From Adenophora triphylla var. japonica (Eukaryota; Streptophyta; Magnoliopsida; Asterales; Campanulaceae): DNA of 64,000 nt. Location: contig JAFEMH010002457.1 of assembly GCA_022495995.1 (NCBI GenBank), forward strand, positions 62,001 to 126,000. Direction: 5' to 3'. Shown one piece after another: positions 22,316-34,710 of the stretch. Positions within the stretch are counted from its first letter, which is position 1. Every line of letters starts with the position of its first letter. The notes under the pieces are model-generated. The model saw nothing but the letters and a program-made list of their open reading frames with translations, was not told the DNA's origin and did no database searches. The translations under genes and the position numbers were made by a program.

Positions 22316-22817
22316 CAACTCTAATTTCATTTTATTATGTTTTAGTGTTAAATACATTAATATATTCACATATATATAAAAATATATTATTTTTATTTTG
22401 TAACATAAATTTTGGCTCAATAGGTAATTATTTGTGTGTTTTCTAAAAGAATAAACATAAAAAAATTCCACGCTTCTTAACAGAAAATTAATGTTATAAT
22501 TAACTATTATTATCTTTAATTAATTTTGAAAAATATTAATTTTAAAAATTAAATATTTTAAATATAAAATTATTTTAATTTTTGTATAAGATGGAGTTTA
22601 ATACGTGGAGTATAATAAAATATAGTTTAACTAAAAAATACGAGTATTTTAATTAAGTTTAATTTGATTGATGTACCAAAAACGATTTATTTTTTTTCAA
22701 TTACTCATATGTACATATATTATATGCGTATTAAACGAAAAAAAAAAACTTACTATGCTGGTAACCAATTATTTTCTTGGAAAAGGGAAGGTATCGAAGA
22801 TACCTTTTATATTTTCT
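22316..22817. other. AT-rich spacer
   Basis: No coding or element signature seen; strongly A/T-rich. Confidence 0.5.
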
Positions 22818-23310
22818 CCGTCTCATTTAAAATTGTAAAAAAAAAATCATTGTGCATGCAAAAGGAGTATACTCCCTCTATCCAATAATAAGGTTATAAT
22901 AAGGTTATGAGTTTGACTTTTGCATGAGTATTAAGAAAAAATAAATTTTGTGAGTATGAAATGTAAAATAAGAGAACGAATGTGGGAATAGAGTTTTGTT
23001 GCGAGAATGACAAGTTAGTAGCATTGCCCATTTTAACATAATATAAAGCAACTAAAAACCTTACTATGGGACAAACCAAAAAGAAAAGTAAGAAACTTAT
23101 TTAGGGACGAAAATAATAAGTGTTGTGAGTGTAGATAATGAGATATGAGAGAAAGCGAGGTAACAAATAGTAAGTGGGTATTTGCTGTGAGTATAACAAG
23201 TGTGCCCTATTATTTAAAAATTATTAATTTTTTTTTTTGAATTTCACAATTTTAAGTTGGACATCGAAAATGACAATTTTTGTAATTCAAAACGGACCAA
23301 GGGAGTATGT
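22818..23310. mobile_element. Possible nested pair of decayed Stowaway-like MITEs
   Basis: Outer ends: CTCCGTCTCATTTAAAATTG near 22818 and GGACCAAGGGAGTA near 23305. Inner ends: ACTCCCTCTATCCAATAATA at about 22871 and an AACCTTACTATGGGACA / TTATTTAGGGACG region near 23060-23110. Both pairs resemble eroded CTCCCTCCGTCC termini, suggesting one element inserted in another. Confidence 0.35.
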
Positions 23311-23358
23311 ACTTTGAGGAAAACTATGCTTATAAGAAGATGTTTATTTCCTTGTTGG

Positions 23359-23360
<2 letters not shown>

Positions 23361-23395
<35 letters not shown>

Positions 23396-23781
23396 ATACC
23401 TGTGTTTTCGCTTGTTTGACTAATCCTGACCACTGTACCGCCCCACAAGATGCCATGGAGGTAAATCGCGGATGTGCCCTATGCAAAGGGTGACAGACTC
23501 CCTTATACTCCGTAGCCCCAAGGGAGCCCTCCTACAAGGCATTTACATCACTCTTACATCACCAATGTCGCCCAAACTGCCGCCGAGGCAATTACATCAC
23601 TCTTACAACACCAATTGGTCAGCTCCAAATGCCTCCCGCCAAGATTCGAACTCCCCACACTGAGGATACAAGCCCAGCAATGCTGCTTCCTTAACTGCAC
23701 GGATGTGCCCCGGGAGGCTCCGAAGGACCCTGAACCAAGGTAGGAATTAAACCACAGAAACTCCCCTTGAGGGGAATCGAA
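23361..23781 (-). mobile_element. tRNA-related SINE with long poly(A) tail
   Basis: On the minus strand the sequence ends in a 34-base A-run (plus-strand T-run 23361-23394). Upstream is a tRNA-like Pol III promoter: an A-box-like GTGCAGTTAAGG near 23690-23701 and a B box GAGTTCGAATC near 23643-23653. A second B-box-like TTCGATTCCCC lies at 23771-23781, suggesting a composite or dimeric head. TTGGTCT occurs at 23355-23361 and 23782-23788 and may be the target duplication. The small frames here are not genes. Confidence 0.5.
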
Positions 23782-23839
23782 TTGGTCTTCTTGATGCAAA
23801 GTGGCATAAGACAAGTTCAGCTTCAAATGAAGATGTGGC

Positions 23840-24657
23840 ACGTCATGTCAGATAAGAGAAATAAAACACAATCAAGTTCGGCTTTTTAAAGTTTTGTCCG
23901 GCTCATTCAGCTATATGATTCAGCTCGTGGGTTGAAACAGGTGGTTCAGTGCTTATAGTGGTTCAAACCAAGGGACGCGTTCGATTCGGTCTATGGACGA
24001 CCCAGGTGTGGCGAGCCGCAAATTGGGCTGAATAGATATGTGGGGTGGACGGATTGAGCCGAATAGATTCAACGGGGCGGATGTGTCCATTCGAATGGAC
24101 ATGAGTCGGTTCAGATGGAGGATCCGCGTCTCCTCGAATGGACGTGAGTCGCTCGGTTCAATCTGGTGCCTTGATTAGGATCAGATCGGACGGTACAGAT
24201 CCATCCAATCTGAATTGTTTCTATTCCCTAAAAGGCACCATAACTCTTGAAAAACTATAAATATCCCCCCAAAATGTCAGTTTCATTCATTCCATCATAC
24301 AAATCATTAGAGAAATCTGTTAGTTAGTGCATATTCAAGCATTCTTCCTCATTCAAAGTTCCGAAATTCCAAAAATCGTTAGTTCGTAGGTCTCTTGATT
24401 TGAAGTACTTCCATCAAGAGTCGAAAAGTCGTTTTATCTTACGAGAGTATTGCCGCTAATCTGTCAGCACCAGTGCAAAGCAAATTCTTATTAGTTATTA
24501 CAGAAATTGTGTTTCACAAGACTCAATTTTCGTCCCGATTAATAATTTTATTTTACTTTATTTTCCGTCTTTTCATAGCCTTCTATTTTCTATTTTCCGA
24601 TTTTCAAGAAATAATTTATTTTGAATTATTTCTAATTTTGAAATATTTTCGACAACA
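23840..24657 (+). repeat. 5' LTR of a second Copia element, start not resolved
   Basis: The right end is set by the sequence GACAACA at 24651-24657 followed by ATCGTAAAAAGAAT, the same post-LTR motif as in the intact Copia. A TATA box ACTATAAATATCC lies at about 24257-24269. The left boundary could not be located because no partner LTR remains. Confidence 0.5.
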
Positions 24658-24694
24658 ATCGTAAAAAGAATTTTATTAAACAATTTTCTTGGAA

Positions 24695-25108
24695 ATGGCA
24701 CATGAAAATGATACCTCCCAATCTTCTGGACCTATTCCCAGTCAAACCCAAGATACAACTAATCACAACGTTTCATCTTCTTCTGCTCCGAATCACCCGA
24801 CACATGGTGAGAAGCCAGCGAAGTTCACGGGGGTGGATTTTAAGAGGTGGCAGCAAAAGATGTTGCTTTACCTGACCACCCTCAGTCTGAAGAGGTTCTT
24901 TATACTAGTTGATGATCCCAAGCATCAAAGACGGGTTTCCAAAGAGGCATGTGATCATGGTAATTTCTTGTGTAGAAATTACATATTGAATGGGTTGGAT
25001 GATTTCCCTCTACAGTGTGTATTGTCTCATTGAGACGGCCAAGGAAACACTTTGGAGCGAAAGTACAAAATTGAGGATGCCGATTCAAAGAAATTTGTAG
25101 TCGGCAAG
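24695..25108 (+). pseudogene. Truncated Copia gag, interrupted by Gypsy-1
   Basis: The start ATG at 24695 gives MAHENDTSQSSG, then [20 protein letters not shown] and [18 protein letters not shown], clearly homologous to the gag at 19706-18345 but on the other strand and well diverged. Frameshifts occur after NGLDD near 25010. Homology resumes ([17 protein letters not shown]) up to 25108, where the Gypsy-1 LTR begins. The rest of this Copia is not found on the far side of Gypsy-1. Confidence 0.85.
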
Positions 25109-26702
25109 TGTAAGTACCCAAATCTGGCTCATGCCTTCCGGTTAAATTTCCCGGCAATTTCGGTAAGTTTTCCGGTAATTCCCAGATTCTTCCCAAATGC
25201 TCCTAAACATTCCGGAACTGTTTTTAATTAAATAAAGGCTGAAGGGAATCCTTCCTAATTAAGAAACACGTTTTTAATTAGGAGGAAGCTTCTAGAATGA
25301 TGCCACCTTGCATGGTTCTAGAATGCCGAGTCATCATGATAAGACCGCACGGCCTCATTTGCAAAGGGCCTCGCAGCCTCGCACGCTTCATTAGCCTTAT
25401 CCAGATCGCCTATAAATAGAGCCCTCCTCTACCCATTTTAATCATCAACAAGAAGCATAATACTCTCATAATACGAAGAAGATCCCCAAGGAGTCAGCTG
25501 AAGTCCAAGAAGGCGAAGAAGAAGCTCAAGAAGCCATCTCCCTCCTCCTTGAAGACCCAAGAAGAACCTCTCCTCCTAGCTCCGTCCGAAGAAGCGAAGG
25601 AAACGATTGGTAACCTCGCACGCCCTAACCTTGCATTTTAATTGATATACTTGCTCATTGCATTCATATATCTTGCTTGGGACTTGGCATTTATTCATAA
25701 AGATCATATCTTTATCACCCCCTTTCCCTTTCGCATGCATTAAGACCTCATTTGTCATAAAAATGTAGTCTTTTTCATAAAGGTGCATCCTTTGCACCTA
25801 AAATCCCTATTTTCCAATAAAAATGTCATCTTTATGCATCATTTGCATATAAAGATCAAATCTTTTCAATAAAAACGCATCCTTTGCATCAAAACCCCTT
25901 TTTCAATGCATCATTTGCATAAAATCAAATCTTTATGCATCATTTGCATAAAGATCATTTCTTTAAATCAAAAGCATCATTTGCAACCTAAAAATGTCAT
26001 CTTTTCATTAAAGAGTCATTTTTTCTATCATGCATTTCCCTTTCCCCAACCTTGGAACGGACCGGTGTAAAAGTTCTCATCTTTGCATCGTTCCTTCCAT
26101 TAAAGGTTCATGATTTCTTTAGGAAAAGGATAACCTTGAACCCTATATCTCCGATTATCGCTTAAGAATGAGTATGAAGCCTCTATACGAGCTCGACCGT
26201 CTTAAAGCGTAGGATTGATGGGCTAAGGACATTCCTTCCTAAAGAACCTCATCTTTGACCCAAAAGAGAGTCATTCTCTCGATCACGCAAGTCCCGAGGG
26301 TCCCGAGGTTTAAAATGCGATGATCATAAGTCATAAGATGAGGACGGGATCATAATCCCAAATACATAAATTCCAAGGAATCCCGAGCGACAACCAACAA
26401 ATGGTTTGTACGTCCGGAAGATAACTTGGGACATTCCCCCTTATTTTCAAACACATGCACACAAAGAAAGCACGCAAGCAAACACGATTAATGAAATCTA
26501 GGGAGACTTGCTCCCGCAAGGCACTTTGGGTGAACGCCAAACGTTCTTCCCAAGGGGTAACTTAACCTCCGAACCCATAAAACCTTTTTTTCAAAGTTTT
26601 GAGGTAATCAAAATGGCGTGGCGACTCCGTTTTTCAAATAACTCGGATGTCTTCAAACTCGCGTGAATTCCAATAAACAAAAATTTTGGGCACACATTCA
26701 CA
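25109..26702 (+). repeat. 5' LTR of Gypsy-1
   Basis: It starts TGTAAGTACCCAAATCTGGC and ends CATTCACA. A TATA box TATAAATAG is at 25411-25419, giving a U3 of about 320 bp and a very long R/U5. The 25.66-26.0 kb part is rich in repeated CATCATTTGCATAAAGATC-like words. It is followed by GCTTGGCGACTACTGGGATC, a degraded version of the Gypsy-2 primer site. Confidence 0.93.
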
Positions 26703-28429
26703 GCTTGGCGACTACTGGGATCAACCCAAAGGAGAAAAGCTTTATTTTCAAAACAAAAGTCGATACTTGGTATATAGGTGGACCCCACTTACCCTTCCTC
26801 GTATCGCTCCCTAACCCGGGCTTGGGATAACAAGGTGGTTTAACAATCCCACGTACCAAGATCCCTTTTTGAAAAAAAAATTTTGAAAAAAATACAAAAA
26901 GCTTTTCCCTTTGAGCGGGTTAGACTCCCATCGCCGATTTCATTAATCGTGCTTGCTTTCTTTTACCATGCATTGCATCATTTGCATCTTGGAATCTCGT
27001 GCATACTTTGAAACGGGAAATAACCCGAAAAAAGCAAAAGGAGTGGAACCTCGAAAATTGATCCATGCAGCCGTACGGCTAATCCTCATAGGATTCTCGA
27101 CCATACGACCTCAATGGCAATTCCACCAGAAAATCATGGTTAATCCGGGCCCTAGCACTTGGGGCTATTCACCTCCATGACCGACTGGGCTCCTTAAAAT
27201 TTACGTGCTTATGTGTTGCATTTTCCCCGTCCCGAAAATCATTCCTTTAAAACACATTTATGAAAATCTCGTTTTAACTCAAAAGGAACATTTTTAGGAG
27301 ACCGCACACTACGCGCACCCGATATATCCCGTACACTTTTGCACGCACGTCCTTCAAACCCGAGGGTGGTTCCACTGCAGCCACGGACAGCCTTACGATG
27401 CTCCCGGCGCGCACGGAATCATCCCAACCTCCCCATGGCAGCAAAGGTCGACCAATGCACACCCGTGTCACACGTTTCAAAAACCGTGACTTTTGGTTGG
27501 TTTTTGGTCTAGTCCGTGTCATATAGCCCAGCTTGCATACCCACGTAAAGGTCAAGCCTTAGCTCATAACGGAAGCCAAGATTTTCGCTCAAGCGAAATT
27601 CCCGCCGAAATTCCGACAAGGAAAAATCGGTGGGATCTTGACTCCGACATTGACTATTGACCTTGACCCGCACGGAATGCGTAAGAGTCAAGACCAAGTC
27701 TTTGCCAAAATCAAAAGATCTTTCGCTCAAGCGAAGCTCGCCAAAATTCCGACAAGGAAAAATTGGCAAGATCTTGACCCAGATTGACTTCGATTCCGAC
27801 TCGCGCACCGCGTATGCAACGAAGTTCAATGTGACACCGTGTCATCCGGCTTTTGCCGCCCGACCCATGCCTATTATATTCTCGACATTACCGAAAGTCA
27901 AAACCGTCATTCGCTCAAGCGAAACTCGTCAAAGATCCGTCGAGGCAGAGAGACGAGACTTTCACGGTATTGCCTTGACTATAATCCGCATCGCTCGTGC
28001 GTTGAAAGGTCCTATGACCCGCTAGACCCGATAGGAGCGTTCTTTACTCTGGCCGGTGGGATCCGCGTGCCCTATAGACCCTCGCCCGGGCCGCCCACCC
28101 CGGGAGGTCGAAATACAGGTGGAATACGAGGGGCTTATAGACGTAGTGACGGAACCCACCGATCCAGATCTAGAGTAGTTGTGAAAAAGAAGGGCGTAAT
28201 CCCTTTTCCAACCAAATAGATATTAATAAAATACACTGTTTTAAGTAAACTTGAAGATTCTAATTTGCATATTGCCCGAGCCTTCACCCCTAAACACCTA
28301 CCCCGAGTCTAAACCTTTCCTATCCCTTTCCCGCAGCCGAGAAAGAAGTGGGTGAGAACACCGGCCGCCGACTTGTTAGCGCAGTAATCCTCGCGCCGCC
28401 GTAATCCTCGCTCATCGGCCCGTAGAGTC
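26703..28429 (+). other. Gypsy-1 leader, non-coding
   Basis: About 1.7 kb of untranslated leader. It shares blocks with the Gypsy-2 leader (GACCGCACACTAC near 27300; TTCAATGTGACACCGTGTCA near 27825), confirming relatedness. The small frames are not conserved between the elements. Confidence 0.65.
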
Positions 28430-30250
28430 GAATGACCGATTTGACAGAAAACAAGGCCGGTTTGGGTAACCAGATGACTAGGGAAGAAGAGCTAACCTTA
28501 GCCCCGGAAAATGCCGTAAGGCCCATGAGGAACAAAGCAAGCCACGCTCATCGAAGCGCTTCGTCGTCATGGAGTTCAAATAGTGGTCGAGCCCAACGGT
28601 TCCTTGGTGATGATAGAAGATGAGCCTCCGTAAGCGCCCATCTCACCTCCATCCACCTATAACCAATGCCCTCCTCCATCCTCATACGATCCCTTATCCA
28701 GGATTACCCCTCTTCACCCTTTCCAACATCTCAAGCCATCAGATCCCAATACCCTCACCTCCTCAAGTGAGACCTAGCTTTGTCCCCTACCAACAGTAAA
28801 GCAAACGCCTCGCCTATCCCTAGCTACGCAGCCTCTCGCATTACCCCATGGGATTCACTCCCTCTCCTCGCATGGGCCATCCTGCATTTCCTAGGCCTCA
28901 AAATCAGCTCAATGACCCTCTCAATTCATGTCCCGCCACAGCAGATCTTCCGCCTCCAACTTTGCCCACGTGACCCCGTGAGGTTCCGTATCCTTTTTCC
29001 TACTTCGGAAATTATGAGCCTAATTCCTATGCCTCCGGCCGCCTCACGGAACACGGACCCGGTCAAGTTTACACTTACTTCCCTCCAAAGATCCCCAAGC
29101 CTCGTACCAGCCTACCACCGTGCCACCCACCGTCCTTCCACCCAAGTCGATAAGCCTTCTCCTAATCGAGCAATCCTAAACCATCCCCCGACTCGACATG
29201 GCTTGGCTAAGGGAACAAGTTAGGTCCATGCAAGAGAAGTTTGGGGAAATAGACACCAAGAGGACAAAGATACCGTATCACCGATCCCAACAAAGTTGTC
29301 CCTCTCCCTCCAAAATTCCGAATGCCGTAAATTGAAAAGTTCAACGGCACCGATTGTCCCCTGACTCACATTGAAAGCTACATTCTTGCCATGAGAGCCA
29401 AAGATTGTACACAAAGAACAAATGGCCGATCATTTTCAGCTATCATTAAAAGGTTCACTCTTAGGTGGTTCCCGCATGTGAAACCAGAGGCCCGAGCTAC
29501 TTGGGACCAGATCAAAGAAGCGTTCCTAGAAAAGTATAAAGCCAATTTGAATTGGGAAACCAAATGAATGACCTACAGGTACCCTACAACGTTCGATGAG
29601 CCAAGCAAGTGAATTCTACAAGAGATGGAATTGGAAGCTCAAATGAAATGATGACCCCACTCAATGAAGAGGAACAGATGGAGATCTTCCAATCTTGCCT
29701 CGAAACCTCAACTAAGAGTCCAAATTGGCAATTACTACTATCCCGACCTTCGGCAATGGTAAATGCCGGCACCAAGTTTGAGAATGCCTTCAATATGGCC
29801 CCGCCACAGAATGCCAGCTTCTTATCGCTACAAAGCACCTGTCAAATGCCCCACTGTCACCGTAAAAGGAAAAGAAGTGATTGGCGCCGTTAATTACATT
29901 CGTAATGAGAAAGCGGGATGTAATGCAGCCAAGCCGCCGCAAAGCCAAAGCTCCCTTTCTATACCGCCGAAGATTTCGGAATGCCACTAGAAAAGGTCTT
30001 CGACGGTTTGGTAGCCCAAGGACTCATCGTACCTTGGAAAACTCGGAAACCCGTAAAACCCCAAGACGTAATGGACGAGACCAAACACCTGTCGCTTTCA
30101 CAATTATCATGGCCATAACACTAATGATTGCACCTACCCGAAGCTCCCGATCTCTCGCCTAGTTGAAGAAGGCAAGTTAGAACCACCTCTGGGTCCCAAT
30201 GTGGTCAAGAATCCTCTTCCCGCCAACAACCGAGTCAACATGATCGAGTT
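28430..30250 (+). pseudogene. Gypsy-1 gag, heavily broken
   Basis: Recognisable only by comparison with the intact gag of Gypsy-2. Fragments in different frames read KFNGTDCPLTHIESYI and AMRAKD (about 29340-29405), a tryptophan motif TWDQIKEAFLEKYK, EFYKRWNWKLK (near 29610) and EEEQMEIFQSCLE. A final segment GPNVVKNPLPANNRVNMIEF near 30200 parallels the gag C-terminus. The retrotransposon-gag domain is therefore present but split by more than ten stops and shifts. Confidence 0.75.
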
Positions 30251-30289
30251 CGAAGGAACAAATGGAAATGGTTTTGGAAATCCAATGTC

Positions 30290-30570
30290 ATAGATATCCC
30301 GAAATTCAATGTTCCTTATGCCGAATTACAAGGGAAATGGAAAGATCTCGATTAATGCCGCCGCTACGGAGGGACAGCTTGGACCCATAGTCGGAACCGA
30401 TTTCGTTAATGTTGTCGAGCTCGGCCTCTTTTCTACGACATCGAACCAAGAACTATGGTCAAGATTACGTAAGAAAGGCTCACTTATGAAGACCGCGAGT
30501 TTGAAGTAAAACAAGCCATGTTAATGAAAGTCTCTCCGTAACCCTTCATTACCCATGACGAGCATAATGT
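30290..30570 (+). pseudogene. Gypsy-1 single copy of the unknown Tat-element module
   Basis: Across frames this shows KFNVPYAELQGKWKDL, then TDFVNVVEL and a YEDREFEVKQAMLMK end. The pattern (K-F/L-N, W-K near position 15, D-D-F-V-N near 35, D-x-x-L near the end) is that of the three modules in Gypsy-2. It lies between gag and RT where a protease would be expected; no DTG-like motif was seen between 30250 and 31180. Confidence 0.5.
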
Positions 30571-31179
30571 GTTTGTAATGGCTCTTACTACTCCAGAGGA
30601 TCATTCCCAACCCCGTTTGGGAAAAGGTAGAGAGAAGAGTGAACAAGCCGTAAGACTTTGGGATGAAGAGAGCCGTATCTCGATGCCGAAAGCACAACCG
30701 GTCCTACCGCCCTGAGGTACAAATGGATGAAGTTAAGTTCGTAAAGGAGATTCTCACAAATCGCCCGAGTACTTCCTATGGAATTGGCATCGACAAAGGC
30801 AATAATGATCCGCAGAGTGCACAATCAAATGACAACGCCGACAAGACCGCTACTCCCTGTGGCAACAAAGAAGAAGGAGCGAGATCCCTGGCCCAACCCT
30901 CGTCAAGTCCCCTCGAGTCAATAAGTAGTGTAGGGTCCAGAGTCTATGTTGTCTATTCGCTGAGTCAGAATCTTCGAATTCCAGCCCCGTAGTCATCCGA
31001 AGGCCTCACGCCCGAGGATTATGAAAATGTAATCGATGTCATCTTTCCCCTTATCTTGAATGAAATGACAAATCTTTCTCCGATTATCCTCTTATTGCCA
31101 ACTTAACAAATGATAAATTAACTCAAAACTTAACAATGCTTAATAATGAATCATTTGAACAAGATGCAAACACACTAAA

Positions 31180-32730
31180 CGAACAATACATTAAAGAAAT
31201 CTTTAAGGTGTTTCGTAAAAGAGGAAAACCGGGCCCAAGCCGCCGAGGAGGTTTTGATAAGTGTGAACTTGGGTACTATTGAGGAACCTAAAGAGACACA
31301 GATTGGAAGCTTCTTCCAGGGGGTTGAAAGGGACAGATTGATTGAGCCGCTCGTAGAATACGTCGACGTGTTTGCATGGTCATACAAAGATATGCCGGGG
31401 CTAGACAGCTCGATAGTAGAGCACGTAATCCCTCTAGCACCGTATGCCAAGCCGCAGCGTAAACCGAGAAAGATCAAGCCGAATGGTCCCTACAGTCAAA
31501 GAAGAAATTGAGAAGCTAATGCGGGTAGGATTCATCGTAGTCATTGAATACCCGACATGGTTGTCCAACATCGTGACCGTAACCAAGGCCAATGGGAAGG
31601 TGCGCCGCCGTGTGGATTTCCGAGATCTCGAACAAGGCCACCCCAAAGACGACTACCCTCTCGCCAAACATAGACATCCCGGTGGACTCCACCGCCAACT
31701 ACGAAGTCAAATCCTTCGTTGATGGTTTTGCAGTGCTACAACCAGCATCAAGATGGCCGAGGAAGACCAAGAAAAGACAGCCTTCACCACACCGCTGGGA
31801 ACCTACCGTTATACAAGAATGCCATTCGGCTCAAGAATGCCTGGCTACTTACCAAAGGGCAAAGACCGCACTTTTTCATGACATGATCCACAAGGAGATT
31901 GAGGTCTACGTAGACGACATGATAATCCACTCCAAAGGAGAAGGTGGGCAAGACTTTGTTGACCTACGAAAATTCTTCGAGAGGCCGAGACAAAGATTCC
32001 ATGAGACTAAACCCCGCCAAATGCACCTTCGGAGTGACAAGGGGAAAAGTGCTCTGGGTACATGGTCACTGAGCGAGGTATAGAAGTTGACCCCGAAAGA
32101 TCAAAGCTATCATGGATATGAGGCCACCTCAAACCCGCATGTAAGTCAAAAGCTTCATGGGAAAATTGCAAGACATCACCCGTTTTGTCAATCGCCTGAC
32201 CACTATGTGCGAGCCCATCTTCAAGCTCATGAAGAAGAATGTGGACACGTAATGGACCGAAGAATGCCAAGACGCCTTTGACCGCATCAAGGCATACTTA
32301 GTGCATCCCCCCTACTATGCCCCCACATAGACGTAAGCCTCTTCTCGCTCTATCTAACTCGTCACGTACACGGCAAGCTGGGGCTATGCTTGCTCAAGAG
32401 AAGAAAGACTCTCGTAGAAAATGCCATTTACTTTGTCACCGGAAGCTACAAGTGGAGTGAGCTCAATTATTCGCCGTGTGAAAAGACTCGTGCAGACCGG
32501 TCCGGGTAGTCGGCAAGTTGAAGCATTATATGCAAGCCCACCCCGTGAACTTGGTCTCGAAAATGGACCCCATCAAGTACATCTTTGACAAGCCTTCCCT
32601 ATCGATGCGTCTAGCGAAGTGGTCCTTCTTCTTGGCGTAATACGACATCAACTATGTGACCGTAAAGGCCATCAAGGGTCAAGCATTGTCGATCACCTAG
32701 CGAACTTCCCCAAGCAATGAAGACAGAGGG
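31180..32730 (+). pseudogene. Gypsy-1 reverse transcriptase and RNase H
   Basis: Entry region: EYVDVFAWSYKDMPGLD (about 31355). RT: EEIEKLMRVGFIVVIEYPTW, NIVTVTKANGKVR and a damaged VDFRDLE, then the catalytic YVDDMIIHSK near 31910. The connection and classical RNase H follow in shifted frames (ENAIYFV-type and KLKHYMQAHPV-type sequence at 32.4-32.56 kb). Multiple frameshifts and stops make it a pseudogene. Confidence 0.85.
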
Positions 32731-32789
32731 CCCGAACCCCAATTTCCATTGAAGGGATCTTTGCAGCTGAGCCTCGAAAATAGATGGCG

Positions 32790-33230
32790 CTTGTTCTTTG
32801 ACTGAGCCGCTAACAAAAGAGGAAATGGTGTAGGAATGCTATTGGTCGATCCGAAAGATGAGCATACCCCCATAGCCCTCAAGTTGAACTTTCCCGCCAC
32901 GAACAATGCCGCCGAGTACGAAGCCTCGCATTGCCGGGTTGGAGGCCGCCTTAGAAAGAAATGTCAAGGAGCTCGAAGTTTACTGAGACTCACTCGATCA
33001 TCAACCAAGTCTCCAACAAGTGGAAGACTCAGAGACCCTAATCTCGCAACGGTATCATGCCCATATGGAGGAGTTGATCGGACAGCTCCGAGAAGTGACT
33101 TTCCACTACTTGCCGAGGGAAAAGAACAGATTCGCAGATGCTCTAGCTACTCTAGCCTCATTGGTAGAGATCCCCGAGGGAAAAGCCATAAAGCCCTTCA
33201 GAGCGGGTAGAAGAGAAGCCCCGCCTTTCG
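32790..33230 (+). pseudogene. Gypsy-1 second (archaeal-like) RNase H
   Basis: Sequence around GNGVGMLLVDPKDEHTPIAL and LNFPATNNAAEYEA (32820-32930) followed by HYLPREKNRFADALATLASL (near 33105-33165) is a second RNase H domain after the classical one. A dual RNase H is a known marker of the Tat clade. One or two frame changes interrupt it. Confidence 0.75.
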
Positions 33231-33239
33231 TCAGGAAGG

Positions 33240-34535
33240 ACTGGGACCCGAGCCTATAAAGGAACCTCGTACAATCGTATTTACCAATTTCTCAAAGACG
33301 GAGAGTCGCCTTTCGTAGACGAAGAAGGTAGACCAAAAGAAGGAGTCGAGCCAAAAGCTTGCAAGCCCCGAAAAGGTTGGCTTCTCGCATGTCATTCTAG
33401 GAGGCAACCTATACAAGAAGCGGTATCAAGGACCACTCCTCTTATGTGTCACTCAAGAAAGAGCCAGAGAGTTGATGACCGAAGTCCACAATGGTCCTCG
33501 CGGTCCTCACATGAATGCCAGTAGCCCCGATGCAAGTGATCCTCGAATGGGTTACTACCGGATCTCCATGGAAACAGATCGCGCTCAAGACGTCCGAACC
33601 TCGCGACAAATGCCGCCGGTTTGCCAACCTCAACCATCTCCCACCTCATGACCTGCATCGCATGACGACTCCTTGGCCGTTTGCAACTTGGGGCATTGAC
33701 GTGATAGGGAAAATATCCCCAAGTAGAAGCAATGGGCACGAGTTCGTGTTGGTAGCCATTGACTACTTCACCAAGTGGGTAGAGGCCAAGTCCTACAAGG
33801 TCCTCACTTCCGTAAAAGTGGCCCAGCTTCATCAAAGAAAACATAATGTGCAGTATATGGGGTGCCCAACGAGATCATTTCGATAATGGGTCACACTTCG
33901 AAGGAGACTGCGATAGACCGCCGTCGAATTCGTAGTTACTCGCCACAAGTCGTCCCCGCATGCACCTCAAACCAATGGAGCCGTGGAAGCCGCTAATAAG
34001 ACACTCGAGCGGATCATCCTAAGATGGCCACCCGTGGTCGTGATTGGCCCGAAAAGCCGCACCTAGCACTCGGGGCTACGTAACGTCCGTCGTAATGCCC
34101 ACAGGAGAAACTCCTTTTGCCCTAACTTACTGGGATGGAAGCAAGTGTTACCAAGTGGAGTTGGAAATCCCGTCATTAAGGGTCCTCCCGGAAAACAAAG
34201 GTCAATGAAGTGGAATGGTTGCGCAGCCGGCATGATGAATTAGCCCCGCTGACGAGAGAAGGCTAAAAGCCATGGAACACACCCGAGCCTACCAGAGGCG
34301 AATGGCCGCAGCGTTTGATAAAAAGGTCAAGGCCGTAGACATCAAAGAGGGCGACTTGGTGCCGAAAGTAAAGCCCCTACCGCAGACAACCCCCGGGAAA
34401 ATGGGAACCCGTCTGGATCGGCCCTTATGTGGTGCGTAAAATACCGTCAGAGGAGCAATGAAGCTTGCAGACTTGGATGGCAATCCCTTTGTCCACCCGG
34501 CCAACGGTGATAAACTCCGAAGATACTATGTCTCG
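33240..34535 (+). pseudogene. Gypsy-1 integrase
   Basis: Shows WGIDVIGKISPSRSNGHEF and VLVAIDYFTKWVEAKSYK (33690-33800) with the first catalytic Asp, a DNGSHFEGDC-type block near 33880, a QTNGAVEAAN-type block near 33970 with the Glu, and the C-terminal end LADLDGNPFVHP near 34480. Frameshifts separate these blocks. No chromodomain was seen, as expected for Tat elements. Confidence 0.85.
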
Positions 34536-34582
<47 letters not shown>

Positions 34583-34676
34583 AAAAAAAAGAAAAAAAAA
34601 AGTGCAAAAAGAGTAATGCCCAAATTAGGTCAAGACCCCAAAAAGGGCGCCTAGGCAAAAGACAAATGGCCGCACA

Positions 34677-34710
<34 letters not shown>

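Noticed and set aside
25576..25797. 73-residue ORF identical at 41774-41995
   Set aside because: Identity arises because both are LTR sequence; on the minus strand of R/U5 with no domain.
27509..28219. Overlapping ORFs in the Gypsy-1 leader
   Set aside because: No domain, and not conserved in the homologous Gypsy-2 leader.
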